Assembly: GCF_033115175.1 (NCBI RefSeq)
Contig: NC_084835.1
Coordinates: forward strand, 29,221,858 to 29,285,857
DNA length: 64,000 nucleotides
Source of the DNA: Lepus europaeus
Lineage: Eukaryota > Chordata > Mammalia > Lagomorpha > Leporidae
Reading direction: 5' to 3'
Part shown: positions 10,140 to 20,564 of the stretch, piece by piece
Layout: each line of letters opens with the position of its first letter
How positions within the stretch are numbered: position 1 is the stretch's first letter
Made by a program: the position numbers and the translations under genes
Notes under the pieces: generated by a model
Told to the model about the DNA's origin: nothing
The model's database searches: none
Seen by the model: the letters and a program-made list of their open reading frames with translations, nothing else

Positions 10140-10697
10140 ATCACAGAGCCAAATCCTAGAGCCAACCCATTGTCCCTAGGTTTCCCACCCTAATCCCACA
10201 CAACCTAGCTGATGGCCATGATTATGTTGCCTTGTGGATGGAATGCAGGCCACTGAACAGCTGACTTGACCCTGAATGCAGAAGAACCGAGGCTATCTGG
10301 TCTAACGACAGGAGCTCTTTAATAGCAGGCTTGTACGAAGTCAGGGAACTCTGAAACCTGATAGGGATTCCCTGTGCTGAGATGGAGGGAGCAGGGGACA
10401 AGGGCCTGAGAAGTTAGTAGGAGGGAGCAGGGTCTGGCCCCTAGCTGACAGTCAGCAAGGAAACAGGGCTTCGGTCCCACAGCCACAGGAACTGAATTCT
10501 GTCAAAGCCTCAATGAGCTTGGACGAGGCATGCTTCCCCAGAGCAGAGCCCACGTTGGGCTTTGGTTTTCTGAGCTCTCTGCAGAGGACCCAGTTGAGCA
10601 CAGCTGGGTTTCCAGCCTCTCTGCAGAACTGTGAGATAATCAATGGACATTATTTTCAGCCACTGAACTTGTGCTGCAGCAATAGAAAACTAATAGA
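10140..10697 (-). mobile_element. MLT1-type ERVL-MaLR solo LTR, antisense
   Basis: The right end reads 'CAGAACTGTGAGATAATCAA', 'CCACTGAACTTGTG' and 'GCAGCAATAGAAAACTAATAG', the reverse of the MLT1 5' terminus. The left half carries diverged LTR sequence such as 'GCTGACTTGACCCTGAATG'. It is a non-coding relic of an ancient endogenous retroviral element. Confidence 0.75.
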
Positions 10698-10702
10698 GTG
10701 CT

Positions 10703-10885
10703 GATCTGTGTCAGGTGACACGCCCAGTGCTGGGCCAGCGGACAAGGGAAAGGACAGACAAGATTCATGCTCTCCTGGAAAGACAGACAATTCAATAGAT
10801 AGACACACAACTCAATAAATGAATAAGGCGATTAAAATCTAGAGCATGAAGGGTGCTGTGTAAGAGGTAATAAATGATATAGATC
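10703..10885 (-). mobile_element. L2 LINE fragment, antisense
   Basis: 'CCCAGTGCTGGGCC...', 'GACAGACAAGATTCATGCTC' and 'AATAAATGAATAAGGCGATT' fit the antisense L2 order (last-exon-like '...gtgctgggg...acaga..tccctgccctc..'). It abuts the MLT1 LTR. Confidence 0.6.
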
Positions 10886-11199
10886 TCTAGTCTTTTTTGA
10901 TAGGGAAAGATGTCTACAACTTCTCAGTGAAGAAAGTAGGTTACCATTTTGTATGTGCACCTCCATCTCACTTTTGTATCCAGACACTCATAAACAAAAG
11001 CTTTTGCCATTACATATACCAGAATACCATCCATATTTATCTTTGGGTAGTGTCTTAAAATTTCACCTTTAGAATTTTTTTGTTTGCTTGCAGGTTTTGG
11101 ACACGTTGAACCAAACAATGTGTAACCAGTATTATACTAAAATACAAAGGGATTTCCTTTGTGGAAAGCGATGTGTGCCAGGAGGAAGTGACACTCCGG
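10886..11199. other. Unique sequence, nothing recognised
   Basis: AT-rich single-copy sequence between the L2 relic and the candidate regulatory block. No family or motif cluster identified. Confidence 0.4.
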
Positions 11200-12000
11200 C
11201 CTTGGCTTAGGTTGGGGTGCCTGGGCAGCTCTGCACCCCAGCGAGACGTCGCCCAGCACCCGCTCCCGGGAGCGCAGCCTATAAATGTGCAGTGTCTCAC
11301 AAATATTCCTTCAGACTGTTTTTCTTTGGAATAAAGACACCTGCCCGCTTATGGCTTTCTTCTCCGGCCCTTTCAGTAGTGATTTGCAGAAACAGGCTGG
11401 GGGAAAGCGGTCTTTGGTAAACACCGAGGGGTTAAAGGGGAAACTGTTTAATAACAGTAGTAAAACGCAGGCTATTTTTGACATCTGCGTTAATGTCCAT
11501 TATGCTCCATGTGCTTTCCAAATGTGTGCAGTGTGCCCCCAGGTACAGAAACAGACACCCATTCACAGCGGTTTTGGATGCCCCTAACGCGTTGCACATG
11601 GTGCCCACGTAACCAGCGAGGCCCTGATAGACTAATTAGCGCGCTCCGAGAAGAGGTTCTGCTTCTGGGGGCAGCCGGCGTCCGGCAGGACAGCTCCACG
11701 GAGAAACTCCAGGAAAGCCCAACAGAGTGGTTAGTGCTTAAAAAAAAAATCTATAACTACATCTGTGTTATTACTTAACATCTTTTAAAACCGGGCAGAA
11801 TGGGCTTCCCATTTTCCTCATGAAGATTTATTTATTATTGTTGTGATCAAAGTGGCAACAAATTATGTTAAATCATTTAATTTTCCTGATAGGAGCAACC
11901 ACCTTGAAGCCGTAATTCAAAAATATGACTGGAGAGCAACATTTTACCTTGAGCGTGGCCTCCTGCAGCTCCACAGGGCAATAAAATGTAACACTTCAGA
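11200..12000. promoter_or_regulatory. Repeat-free block with TATA-like box and homeodomain motifs; candidate enhancer/promoter
   Basis: A small CpG-rich patch (11240-11278: GACGTC, CCCGGG, GCGC) is followed by CTATAAAT at 11279-11286, a TATA-box match. Further along are AT-rich motifs, a CTAATTAG palindrome at 11632-11639 beside GCGCGC, and a 'TTAAATCATTTAATTTTC' stretch near 11870. No repeats interrupt 11200-12000. Known families of this kind of sequence are conserved enhancers or promoters of noncoding transcripts; that assignment is inference. Confidence 0.4.
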
Positions 12001-12007
12001 GCCCAAA

Positions 12008-12078
12008 GGGCTGGGGCTGGGGGCTGGGGGCTGGGGGCTGGGGCTGGGGGCTGGGGCTGGGGCTGGGGCTGGGGTGGG
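12008..12078 (+). repeat. (GGGGCT)n / (GGGGGCT)n minisatellite, G-quadruplex potential
   Basis: About eleven units of GGGGCT or GGGGGCT in direct tandem. Runs of four to five G separated by CT meet the usual G4 rule on the plus strand. It lies inside a fortuitous 119-codon frame that translates as repeated L-G-A-G. Confidence 0.97.
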
Positions 12079-12656
12079 CCCTCCAGCCCTGTGTAGGCTG
12101 CTGTTAGGGACAGCAGAGCTCATGGAGAGGCAGCGGCTGGGGGAGTCTGTATTTCATCTTCTGTTCCCGTGTGCTGGGTGTGACTCACCCATAATATTTT
12201 AAATGAAGGGATTCAGATTGATATGTGATGTGTACATCACAATGGCAGCCTCTACTGCTTTACCTCCTTAGGATTTATTTTTGTCATGATTACGGTGGTC
12301 AGAATTATTCATAGCAAACGTTTGGTGCGTGCTGTCTGCTACTGCTCTCCCTGCTTTCGCAAGAGTTATCTTAAACAAGTTGGCAGCGCCACGGTGCTGG
12401 TCCGGTAAGTTCACAGCCCTTCATGGAGACAGCGAAGCTGAAGCTCAGGGGTCCTGAGTGCTTGAGGTCAGATCCCCCAGCTTCCTTGGCCCCTTCATTT
12501 GAAGCCAGCTCCTTTTGATTCCAGAACCCATTCCCTTGGCCCTGAGGCCAGGGTCTCCTGCATCCCAGTGTCTTGTGTCCTACCTTTCCAATTCCTGCAA
12601 GTTTTCCACAACACCTGTAAGATGTGATTAGTATTTTCATATTAAAAATTCTTTTA
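12079..12656. other. Mostly unique; weak MIR relic
   Basis: A segment near 12250-12370 ('GTTTGGTGCGTGCTGTCTGC...') resembles antisense MIR, too diverged to be sure. The rest shows nothing recognised. Confidence 0.35.
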
Positions 12657-12982
12657 AGGGACTGGCTTTGTGGCATGGCTAGCAAACCTGATGCTTGCAA
12701 ACACGGGCAGCCCATATGGGTGCAGGTTAGTGTGCTGGCTCCTCCACTTCTGATCCAGCTCTCTGCTATGGTCTGGGAAAGCAGCAGAAGATGGCCCAGT
12801 GCTTGGGTCCCGGCTACCCACATGGGAGACCTGGAAGAAGCTTCTGGCTTTGCACTGGCCCAGCCCCAACTGTTGAAGCCATTTGGGGAATGAACCAGCA
12901 GATGGAAATATTCCCTCTTCTCTTGCTATCTTTCACTCTAACTCTGACTTTCAAAGTAAATAAGTCAATATTTGAGAAAAAA
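12657..12982 (+). mobile_element. CSINE, sense
   Basis: Head 'GGGACTGGCTTTGTGGC', 'CAGCCCATATGGGTGC', 'TCTGATCCAGCTCTCTGC', 'ACCCACATGGGAGACC', 'CAGCAGATGGAAA' and a tail 'CTCTAACTCTGACTTTCAAA' followed by an A-rich end: full-length CSINE order. Confidence 0.93.
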
Positions 12983-13439
12983 ATTCTCTTAAAATGTAAA
13001 TGCATTTCTTTCGAAAGAAAGATTTCTTTCAATGTCATAATGGAGCCAATATACATTAGAATGATTGCATAACTATGAAAATCGCCCACAATACACCTAG
13101 AACCCTCAGGAATATGTAACCCTGACTCCCGCTGGCCTTGACACAGAGACCATCCCCAGTGCTCAGCAATGGCCTTCTCCCAGCCGGCAGACTTGGCATG
13201 GGTTGGCTGATCGTGCATGTACTCTGGCCACCAGTCAGCTCCACACTGTTGTAGTCTACATTTTAGGTCAAGGTATCAAGGACTGGCCCTTTTCCATCTT
13301 AATGGCAGAATGCAACAGACATACAAATCACAATTCTTCGCAACATCAGTTTGATGTATTCTGTGTAATTTTTAAAACACCAGTTGAACAGAAGTATGTG
13401 TGTAATTTTCCCTCAAAAGAATACCTTCTGGGGAGGGGT
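12983..13439. other. Unique sequence with a 16-bp perfect palindrome
   Basis: No repeat family recognised. TTTCTTTCGAAAGAAA at 13005-13020 is a perfect palindrome just beyond the CSINE tail. Confidence 0.5.
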
Positions 13440-13750
13440 CAGGTACAGTAGTTTACTCACCTCTTGGGATGCCCACAATCCATTTCTGAGCACCTGGGGC
13501 TGGATGCCAGCTGCTCCGCTCCCTGCTAATGTGCACCCCGGGAGGCAGCAGGTGATGGCTCGAGTACTTGGGTTTTCCCCAGGGGAGCCCCAGATGAGTT
13601 CTGGGCTCCTGATTTTGGCCTAGCTCAGGCCTGGCTGTCATGCACATTTGGGGATGACCCTGCAGATGGAAGATTTTTCTCTCTCTCTGTCTCTCTCTCT
13701 CCTCCTCCTCTCTGTCTCTCTGACCTTCAAATAAATTGAGAAAAACAGCC
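13440..13750 (+). mobile_element. CSINE, sense
   Basis: 'CTCCGCTCCCTGCTAATGTG', 'GGGAGGCAGCAGGTGATGGC', 'CTGCAGATGGAAGA', then a long (TC)n stretch and 'TGACCTTCAAATAAATTGAG'. The head (about 13440-13480) is diverged, indicating an older copy. Confidence 0.88.
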
Positions 13751-13821
13751 ACCAAAAGAAGACCTTCTTAAACTTGAGAGACTGCCCACAGACAAAGCCA
13801 AAGGCTCCTGTCACTCCACTG

Positions 13822-14012
13822 CAGGATTTCTCAATCTCTGCTCGAAGGTCACGGGGGGCCCACAGAGTTCTTCGCAGTGGTAGCTTAGCAGCATCCCTGG
13901 CCACTGAATATTAGATGCCAGTAGCACAGCTTTTTCCCAGCCTGACTGGCACAAAGTCCAATATCCCTGTGGGACTGGCGGCAAAATTTGTCCGCACTTG
14001 AGGACCATTGGT
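13822..14012 (-). mobile_element. MER20 (hAT-Charlie), antisense
   Basis: It begins 'GCAGGATTTCTCAATCTC', has the diagnostic 'TTAGCAGCATCCCTGGCC' and 'TAGATGCCAGTAGCAC' and ends 'GAGGACCATTGG', the full reverse MER20 order at about 190 bp. Confidence 0.8.
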
Positions 14013-14029
14013 TTAATCAATTATTCAAT

Positions 14030-14790
14030 GACATCACTGATGGATTGCATTGTTGCAAACAGTAATATTTTTGTCAACAAGACTATGAATACATGCATCT
14101 AACAGAGCCATGTAAGACTTGAACAATTTTGCAAACATAAAGATGCATTCCTAAGCTGCATCCACAGGGTTTCAGACACGGCTGCACGGATACAAAAGTG
14201 CTCTGGAAAGAGGCAGCAGCGAAGTAACACAAATAATGAAAATGTACAACTTATCTGACATAAAGTAGAAATGCTGCAACTGTGAGACAGCGAGACACCT
14301 AAGACACTTGCTGAGCTCAGTGAAAAGGTAAAATCTAGTTTAAATTTATAGCATTCCTTCAGTGTCCTTCTAGGAGTCTGGCATTTTGCCAGGGTTCCTT
14401 GTTAAAAATTTGTTAAACGTGTTTGGCATTAATGCAAACACAAAGTGGTCATTTGTTACAAATTCTATTGGAATGCATTCATTTAAGGCAATGAAGTAGT
14501 TACTAGAAAAGAAAAAAAATGTTCATTAAGTACATTTTAAAAATACAATGATGTATGCAGTGTGTAACTGCGGCGCCCTGGTGGCTGTATAAATCGCCGA
14601 CAGAATAACCACACATTGTGTTTAGTTTGAAATTGGAATCTTTTAAACGTAACTGATAGAACAAAAACTGGTTTTGTTTGTTGTCAAAACTGATGTTAGT
14701 CCTTCTTTTCTGAACTAGTTAAAATAACCAAAAGTTTGGCATACATTTTGTACTATCTCAAGTCAGTGAGAGAGATGGGTTACAATCATG
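14030..14790. promoter_or_regulatory. Repeat-free AT-rich block, candidate conserved enhancer
   Basis: Long AT-rich, repeat-free stretch. GAATGCATTC at 14471-14480 is a palindrome with an overlapping TEAD-like GGAATG; homeodomain-type TTTAAATTT, CATTAATG and CATTAAG are scattered around. A CpG-containing patch at 14566-14590 interrupts it. No repeat was seen; enhancer status is inferred. Confidence 0.35.
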
Positions 14791-15159
14791 GTTTGGGAAT
14801 CTTTGTGCTGATGACATCAGAGATGGGGGCAGAGCCCACAAACAGAAGTTCAGGAGGCAGGGGACGATGTGGGGTCTTCATGGAGAACCCACTGGGGTAG
14901 GACCAGCCCTTGTGTGCATTCCTGGTTGCCTGAGGTTGTGAGTTTATACTTGTACAGGGAAAGCCACCTGCTTTCATGCGGAGAAAATGGGATCCTCTGA
15001 GCAAACGTCCTAAGCCTTGTATACGGAAAACCTACCACCCGGTCCCACCCTCAACTGTTCGCACAAAGGAATTATTGCTGAGTAATGGTGACTCCGTGGC
15101 TGGCTAAAGAAATAGTTCTGAAACTTAGCTTTGGGCGGCGAGGGCTGGAGGACGTCATA
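14791..15159. other. Unique sequence, nothing recognised
   Basis: Single-copy sequence with short open frames on the minus strand (61-72 codons) that resemble nothing I know. Confidence 0.4.
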
Positions 15160-15200
15160 CGAGAGGTTTCAGAAAGTTCATGGAAAATGTACATGACCTT
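15160..15200 (+). mobile_element. Short mariner-type terminal-repeat-like fragment
   Basis: 'GAGGTTTCAGAAAGTTCATGG' followed by AAAATG resembles the 'gtacttcaaaaagttcatggaaaa' ends of mariner-derived short elements. Only about 35 bp is recognisable. Confidence 0.35.
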
Positions 15201-15871
15201 GCATTTGCAGGATTCCAGGCGCTTTCTGAAGCTGCCTCATATGCCACTCAGTCCTGTCACGTAGCTTGCGGCGGAGGCTAACGTGGGGCGTGCCATCTCA
15301 GGGCCCGCTGGTGCTTGCTGAAAGTCGAGCTGAACGGTGAATGGAAAACTCACACTTTCCCAGGGATCTTCAGAAATTGCTTCCCACTTTCTTCTCCCCC
15401 TCTCTCGCACTCTGACATGCTGACCGCCATGCCAGTGTCCAGATGACAGAATCCCCGCAGTCCTGAGACATCGGGACGACCCCCAGCCCCCAAGAACCCG
15501 CACCCCTCTCTACCTCTCTAGACTGGCTTCTTTTACCATCGGAGAGTGGTACCATTCAGGCTGCCCTTGAAGGGGATGGATCCAGGATCTGCTTGTACCA
15601 AGCTCTTGACACATTCTCCTAGGTCAAGAGCAAATTGAGACCAAGCCTAGCACCCTGGGTGTGGCCTGCAGTTTAACCTTCCCTTCAACCAACTGCCAAC
15701 AGGGCCAAGAAGGCAGAAGTCAAAGAGTGGGGAGAAAATATCTCTTGATGCAGCAGGAACAAACACATGATGCACAAGTCAAGAAGCACCCCATAATACA
15801 GCAGGGCATGCCCTGATTTTGTGTGGCCTAATGTTTATGTCATTTGGGAAGCCCTCTTTATGAAAAAGGAA
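15201..15871. other. Unique sequence, nothing recognised
   Basis: Mixed composition. There is no clear repeat, no exon-like open frame and no simple repeat. Confidence 0.4.
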
Positions 15872-16166
15872 ATAAGCTGGCATCGTGGGACAGCAGATTA
15901 AGCCATCAGCTGTGACACCAGCAGCCCATGTGAATGCCAGTTCAAGTCCCAGTTGCTCCGCTCTGAATCTACTTCCCTGCTGATGTGCCTGGGAAAGTAG
16001 CAGAAGCCCCTGCCACCCATGTGGGAGACCTAGATGGAGTTCCTGGCTTCTGAGTTCATTGGCCTGGCCCACTTCTAGCTGCTTTGGCAATTCGGGAGTG
16101 AACCGGCAGATGGAAGGTCTCTCTCCTTCTCTCTCTGTCACTCCGTCTTTCAAATAACTGTTTCAA
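15872..16166 (+). mobile_element. CSINE, sense
   Basis: Head 'AAGCTGGCATCGTGGGACAG', body 'CAGCAGCCCATGTGAATGCC', 'CCCATGTGGGAGACC', 'GAACCGGCAGATGGAAGG', then a TCTC tract and 'CGTCTTTCAAATAA'. Complete order, moderately diverged. Confidence 0.92.
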
Positions 16167-16369
16167 GCCTGGCAAAAATACCTGGCCTCATGAACACATT
16201 CCGAGGGTCCACTGCAGGGTCTTGGCAAAGGTCTGTGAACTAGAGGGGCTCTGACGTGTAAGCCCCATCCCCTTCACGATAAATCTTTGCCTGCCATCGG
16301 CATTTGTTTTTGCAATGGCATTTTCAAGTCCAAATGAGAATACAGCAAAAACATTTTTAAGACCCTTTA

Positions 16370-17040
16370 CTAAAAGAGTTCAGTTTTAGGAGCCCCAGGA
16401 GACATCTCCTCCAACTGGGCGCTAAGAAGGCTGTCACATTCAAGGAAGGAGACACCCCCATCCTTAAAAGGGGGCCAGCGACGCATTTTGGTGAATTTGA
16501 AACATGAAGGACCAATTTGATATCTCAAGTTTGCCGACCAGAAGTGGCTCGGATGACAAGTGTTTACAACAGGATCCTCAGTGAGCCAATAATGGCAATT
16601 AGTCTGCAGGATCCGAAGGCGCCCTTCCCGCCTCGCTGACGTGGAATGCCATTTACTCTCCGGCTGGCGACTAATTAGGGGTCTCGTTTGAAGATCAAGG
16701 TTTTGCGATCCCTGTTTCTTAATAACATGGTTTGCCTGTCGGCCACCTGGGTCCAGGCGAGACCTGCCCCCCACCCCCACCCCCCAAAACAGCAAGCAGT
16801 GCCTTAGGCCAGAGCAAGTGTGGGCAGGAAACCACAGATCTAGCCTTTTGAGCAATTTAACCTTTTCACCACCAAAGACCTGCCACCCTGCACTTGAGTC
16901 AGCTGCCCAGAATTGGAGCCACTGGACCTTGGGGTCCCAGGCAGGGCTGAGAGTTTGGCTGTGATATAAAGAAACTGCCTTCAAGGTGCACATGCTAGCA
17001 GCCTGCTCTTGTGAAAGGGGAAAAGAGGCAGGAAACACTC
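16370..17040. promoter_or_regulatory. Repeat-free block with CArG box and homeodomain palindrome; candidate enhancer
   Basis: It contains a forkhead-type TGTTTAC (16561-16567), a perfect SRF-type CArG box CCAATAATGG (16586-16595), a CRE-like TGACGTGG (16637-16644) and CTAATTAG (16671-16678), all within about 120 bp and free of repeats. On the minus strand the same span is an uninterrupted 222-codon open frame, among the longest in the window. It has no recognisable domain, and I treat the open frame as chance. Confidence 0.42.
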
Positions 17041-17429
17041 CACTTTTCCAGCTGAATGGCCAGTCAAGAGGCTCTTTGCTTTTGCCTTAGGTTGGCCTGT
17101 TTCCGGAAGGCATAGAGAAGTGACTAGCTGAAGAAGGAAGGAGGCTGGGCCCTAATCTAACCAGTCAGGAGATCCCGGCGGCTGGGGCACCTGCATCTGC
17201 AGACCCCTTGGGGGCCGCCATGGCTTTGCTCTATGAGGCTAGGCTGGCTGCTACCCTCTTTGAGACGTGGTGTGGAGGGGAGGCCAACATAGCAGGAAAA
17301 GTAAGAATTCAGCAAAGAATTCAGCTTGAACCAACTTGGGCCAAGCACAAACAGTGACGGGCTTGGTCTTTTGGCTGTTGACACACTCTGGCCTGGGTCG
17401 GTTGTGGTCGCTAAACCCATTAGCGTTCC
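17041..17429. other. Unique sequence, nothing recognised
   Basis: Single-copy sequence between two candidate regulatory blocks; no repeats or simple sequence. Confidence 0.4.
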
Positions 17430-17720
17430 AATGTGGCAACAGCTAATGCAGCCAGTTCAATCTGTTTTTGTTTAATTTCTAAAGGCTGGGTGCACTCGGC
17501 AACCATGGCTGGCTGGAGGCAGGCGACCTCGTTGCCATACACACAGTTATCCTTGTCAGCGACCTGAGATTCATTTTTTAAACTATTTATTTTGGGCAGA
17601 TAGGAGCTGAACAGAGTTTTGCATGTGATGAACTGTATTTTAACTTCAACTTGCAGAAAACTCTTTGCATTTTCTCAGCAACCACCAGACCAAAATGCAA
17701 TGGAATTCCCCAGGGATGGA
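17430..17720. promoter_or_regulatory. Repeat-free block, candidate conserved enhancer
   Basis: Contains an RFX half-site GTTGCC (17531-17536), a CAATCTGTTTTTGTTTAATT stretch, and AT-rich 'AAACTATTTATTTTGGGCAG'. The combination of AT-rich motif clusters and no transposon insertions is the only evidence. Confidence 0.33.
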
Positions 17721-18049
17721 GAACCTGGGGTTGGTGGGAAGGAAAAGCGGAAGTCTAACCAGCCTGGAGGGTGAGAAGTTGACCTTGAAAGATATTCAGG
17801 GTCTCTGAGCTCTAATTCTCACCCACCTGTAAGTAAAGCAACAGGGGAAATGCTACTTTGCTTTGGTGTGTGGAGTTGAAAGTGGCACGAGGTTCTAAGT
17901 GAAGTAACAAAGGCAAATTGAGTCTGGACTTCATAGTGTCTTTAAGCCATGCTTATGAAACCTACAAGCATCTTCCCACCCTCCAGCTCTGCACCCTCAG
18001 GCCCTTCCTCCCTTCCTCTCCTCTTCTGTTCCTCCCTCCCACAATTTTT
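17721..18049. other. Unique sequence, nothing recognised
   Basis: Ends in a CT-rich segment near 17990-18040. No family recognised. Confidence 0.4.
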
Positions 18050-18330
18050 TAATCACCTACCAGAAATCACACTAAGTCCTAGGGATGCGAGGCCGAACAA
18101 GACAGCCAACAGCTCTGCCTTCAGGGAATGCAAACCTCTCAAGTGTGCTAGACATGATGTTCAACAAATAATTAAATTGAACCTAGGATTAATGAATGAA
18201 AGTCACGCTCAACACCAAGGACAAGAATGACCTGCCAACGCTCACTGAGCATAGAACTCTGGTTTTACGAGGCTCATACTCTGAAGAGGTTACTATCGTG
18301 AACGGATCAAACCGCTGCGGAAACAGGTAC
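18050..18330 (-). mobile_element. L2 LINE fragment, antisense
   Basis: 'CACACTAAGTCCTAGGGATG', 'GAACAAGACAGCCAACAGCT' and 'CTGCCTTCAGGGAATGCAAA' follow the antisense L2 3' end ('..ctgtgctaggtgctggggata..aacaaaacagac...ctgccctcatggagc'). Confidence 0.7.
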
Positions 18331-18699
18331 AGAGCAGTGAAACAACACACTCAAAGTCGCACAGTGGGCAGGTGGCGGGGCAGGGGTGTGCCCTTCACAC
18401 ACGGAAATGTTGTATCCCCATCTTCCAGGAACACATGGGCCTCTGACCCGACCTGCCAGGATGGGAAAGACTTTCCAAGGAAGTAACATCTCCAAGGGTG
18501 TAAGGAGACACATGGGGAGGAAATGCCTTCTTTCTTTGTACTGCCCGACACTGAGACGTAACCAGGGATTTCTATGCACTCCTAGGGTTTTGCCCAGATT
18601 CTCTATGCTTTCAAATAGATGGTCAATAATTTTTGTCTCCCAACACAAACTCACCCACTTTAGAGGATGATCCAGGCCTGTGTATCCTCCTGCCTGCCT
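18331..18699. other. Possible L2 continuation, otherwise unique
   Basis: The piece near 18460-18520 ('CTTTCCAAGGAAGTAACATC') is compatible with upstream antisense L2 but is too diverged to call. Confidence 0.35.
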
Positions 18700-19000
18700 T
18701 AGTCTGCACTGCAGCCCCCGGATGTTTGATATCTGAGATGATTAATCGCTTTTAAATATGAAAAAAAATGAACAGGTCCGAAGCATTCTTCCCCTCTATC
18801 AAACGTTTTGCCTTAATGTAGATCCAGAACAATTCTCCTTCCCAGTGATTCCAAAGCAATACATTTTCTGTTGAGGAGTTAATGGCAGAAGTTCCATCCA
18901 GAAGCCCCAAGCAATATATCTTAACATCTTAATTTCATTTAGGAGGAATGCACTGATTGATCATTTATCATCCTGAGATTGAGGGAACTATCTGGAGGAT
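18700..19000. promoter_or_regulatory. Repeat-free AT-rich block, candidate enhancer
   Basis: Homeodomain-type GATTAATCG, TTAATTTCATTTAG and GATTGATCATTTATC motifs occur within 280 bases without repeats. Inferred from composition only. Confidence 0.33.
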
Positions 19001-19289
19001 TCCAATCTATTGCTTCTATGAAACTGATGGGATATTCACATGTCTTCTGGCTGCACAAGGGCTTTGGGGTCCAAGCTGTCTTTGAAGGAGTGGGATGCTA
19101 AAAAGATTACTGGGGGAGGGTCTGCCTTTACAGAAGAAAAGTATAACAGCAAAGACTGGCTTGCTCCAAATGAGAGCCTCCCCCAGCGATGGCCGAGCTA
19201 TCTGCTGTGGAGTTACTCCCACTCCTCCATCCCCACATGAGAAATCTCATCTTCCTGGCCCTTATCCTTTCAAACATAATCTCACAACG
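19001..19289. other. Unique sequence, nothing recognised
   Basis: Single-copy sequence linking two candidate regulatory blocks. Confidence 0.4.
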
Positions 19290-19640
19290 CCTGCAGAAAT
19301 TTTGACATGAAATCCATTGGCGATCGTAGGACTTGACTTCTCACACTAAAGTTTCTTTGTCCAAAAGGAATTTTTATTGCTGTATAAACCAAATGGCACC
19401 TGAGACATCTGGCCCGGGTCATTGTCACTGTAGCTGCCGTTCTGGTTTCAACACAAACCTCAATATAATTTCTTTGTGTTGGGTAGAATTGCTTGGTCAG
19501 CAGGAGAGTTGGCCAGGGTGCTACTGAATAAAACTTTTGATGTGTCTGCGGTATCACTGACTTCGTGCTGCGTGTGTGAGTGCGAGCAGGGCTATCAAAT
19601 ACCACAAAACACAGTTTTCAAGTCCAAGTCTGAGTTCTAT
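19290..19640. promoter_or_regulatory. Repeat-free block, candidate enhancer
   Basis: Contains 'GGCGATCGTAGG', SOX-like 'CATTGTC', 'TTTTTATTGCTGTATAAAC' and 'GAATAAAACTTTTGATGTG'. There are several CpGs although flanks are CpG-poor, and no transposon sequence. Confidence 0.33.
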
Positions 19641-20564
19641 AATGGCAGATCCCAAGTGAGTCCCTACTTTGTGTTTTCCATGGTGCGGGTTTTAAGGGAT
19701 ATACAGAGAACAGGATGCAATCCATCCATGCAAACACACTCACGCACAGAGCTCGCCTGGGAAGTCCACCGCCCAATGGACCACTTTAAAGGGGAAACAG
19801 TGACATCTCACTCCAAAGAATGAGGAGCTTGAGAAAAGCAGAGGTGATTTCAGAGGGAAACTAAGACAAGTTACATTTGCACGGCCCCAAAAAAGCAGAC
19901 ATGCTCTCTGGTTTGAATTTACATTTAAACCCCATGATAATGTCTGTCCTTGAAGGACTGCATAAAGTACAAGGGCTGAGGGAGCATTACCGTGGGCCTC
20001 TCACATGGACCCATTATCTCATCTGGTATGGTGACTCCAGCTATTGCAAGTGTTTCCAACATCACTGTGGAGGTGCCCTGACCAGTGTCACCAGTCACAC
20101 GAAGATGAAAGAGAGGAACACGCATTTACATAATACATGACCTGGCTGGAAGTTTCCCTACGAAATCCCAAGGTCCTGGCAGCCAGGGACTGGGCTTAAC
20201 TTTTCTAAGACAGGCATCCGTGACAGAGGGCTGGGAAATGTCTCTGGGTAGAAGTGGCTCAGAGACCAAGAGGCAGGGACATGACAAACTGGGCATCTGA
20301 GGCACGAAGCCAGGAGCATCCAGGGTGCACCTGAAGTCAGTGCCAAAGCCCGTTGCAGCAGGCCCCCACCATCTTCTGGCAGCCCCCATATGACCCTTGG
20401 GTACACCAGAGGCCTAAGCTTTCCTACAGAAACTTCTCTGGGATTCAGCCCCCAGGGTGGTGTTGCAACCCCCTGAAGAACTGAGTGAAACTGCTGCTTA
20501 GCGGTGCCACCAACAGATTCCCGCTGCAGGGGGAGGCCCGGCATGAGTTCTGATGCAGAGCCTC
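19641..20564. other. Unique sequence, nothing firmly recognised
   Basis: Mixed composition; short open frames overlap on both strands. A weak MIR-like 'CATTATCTCATCTGG' is at about 20010, too short to call. Confidence 0.4.

Noticed and set aside
14566..14582. CTCF-like core GGCGCCCTGGTGGC
   Set aside because: Compared with the reverse-complement CTCF consensus it lacks two bases in the GGGGGCGC part, so it does not fit well enough to call.
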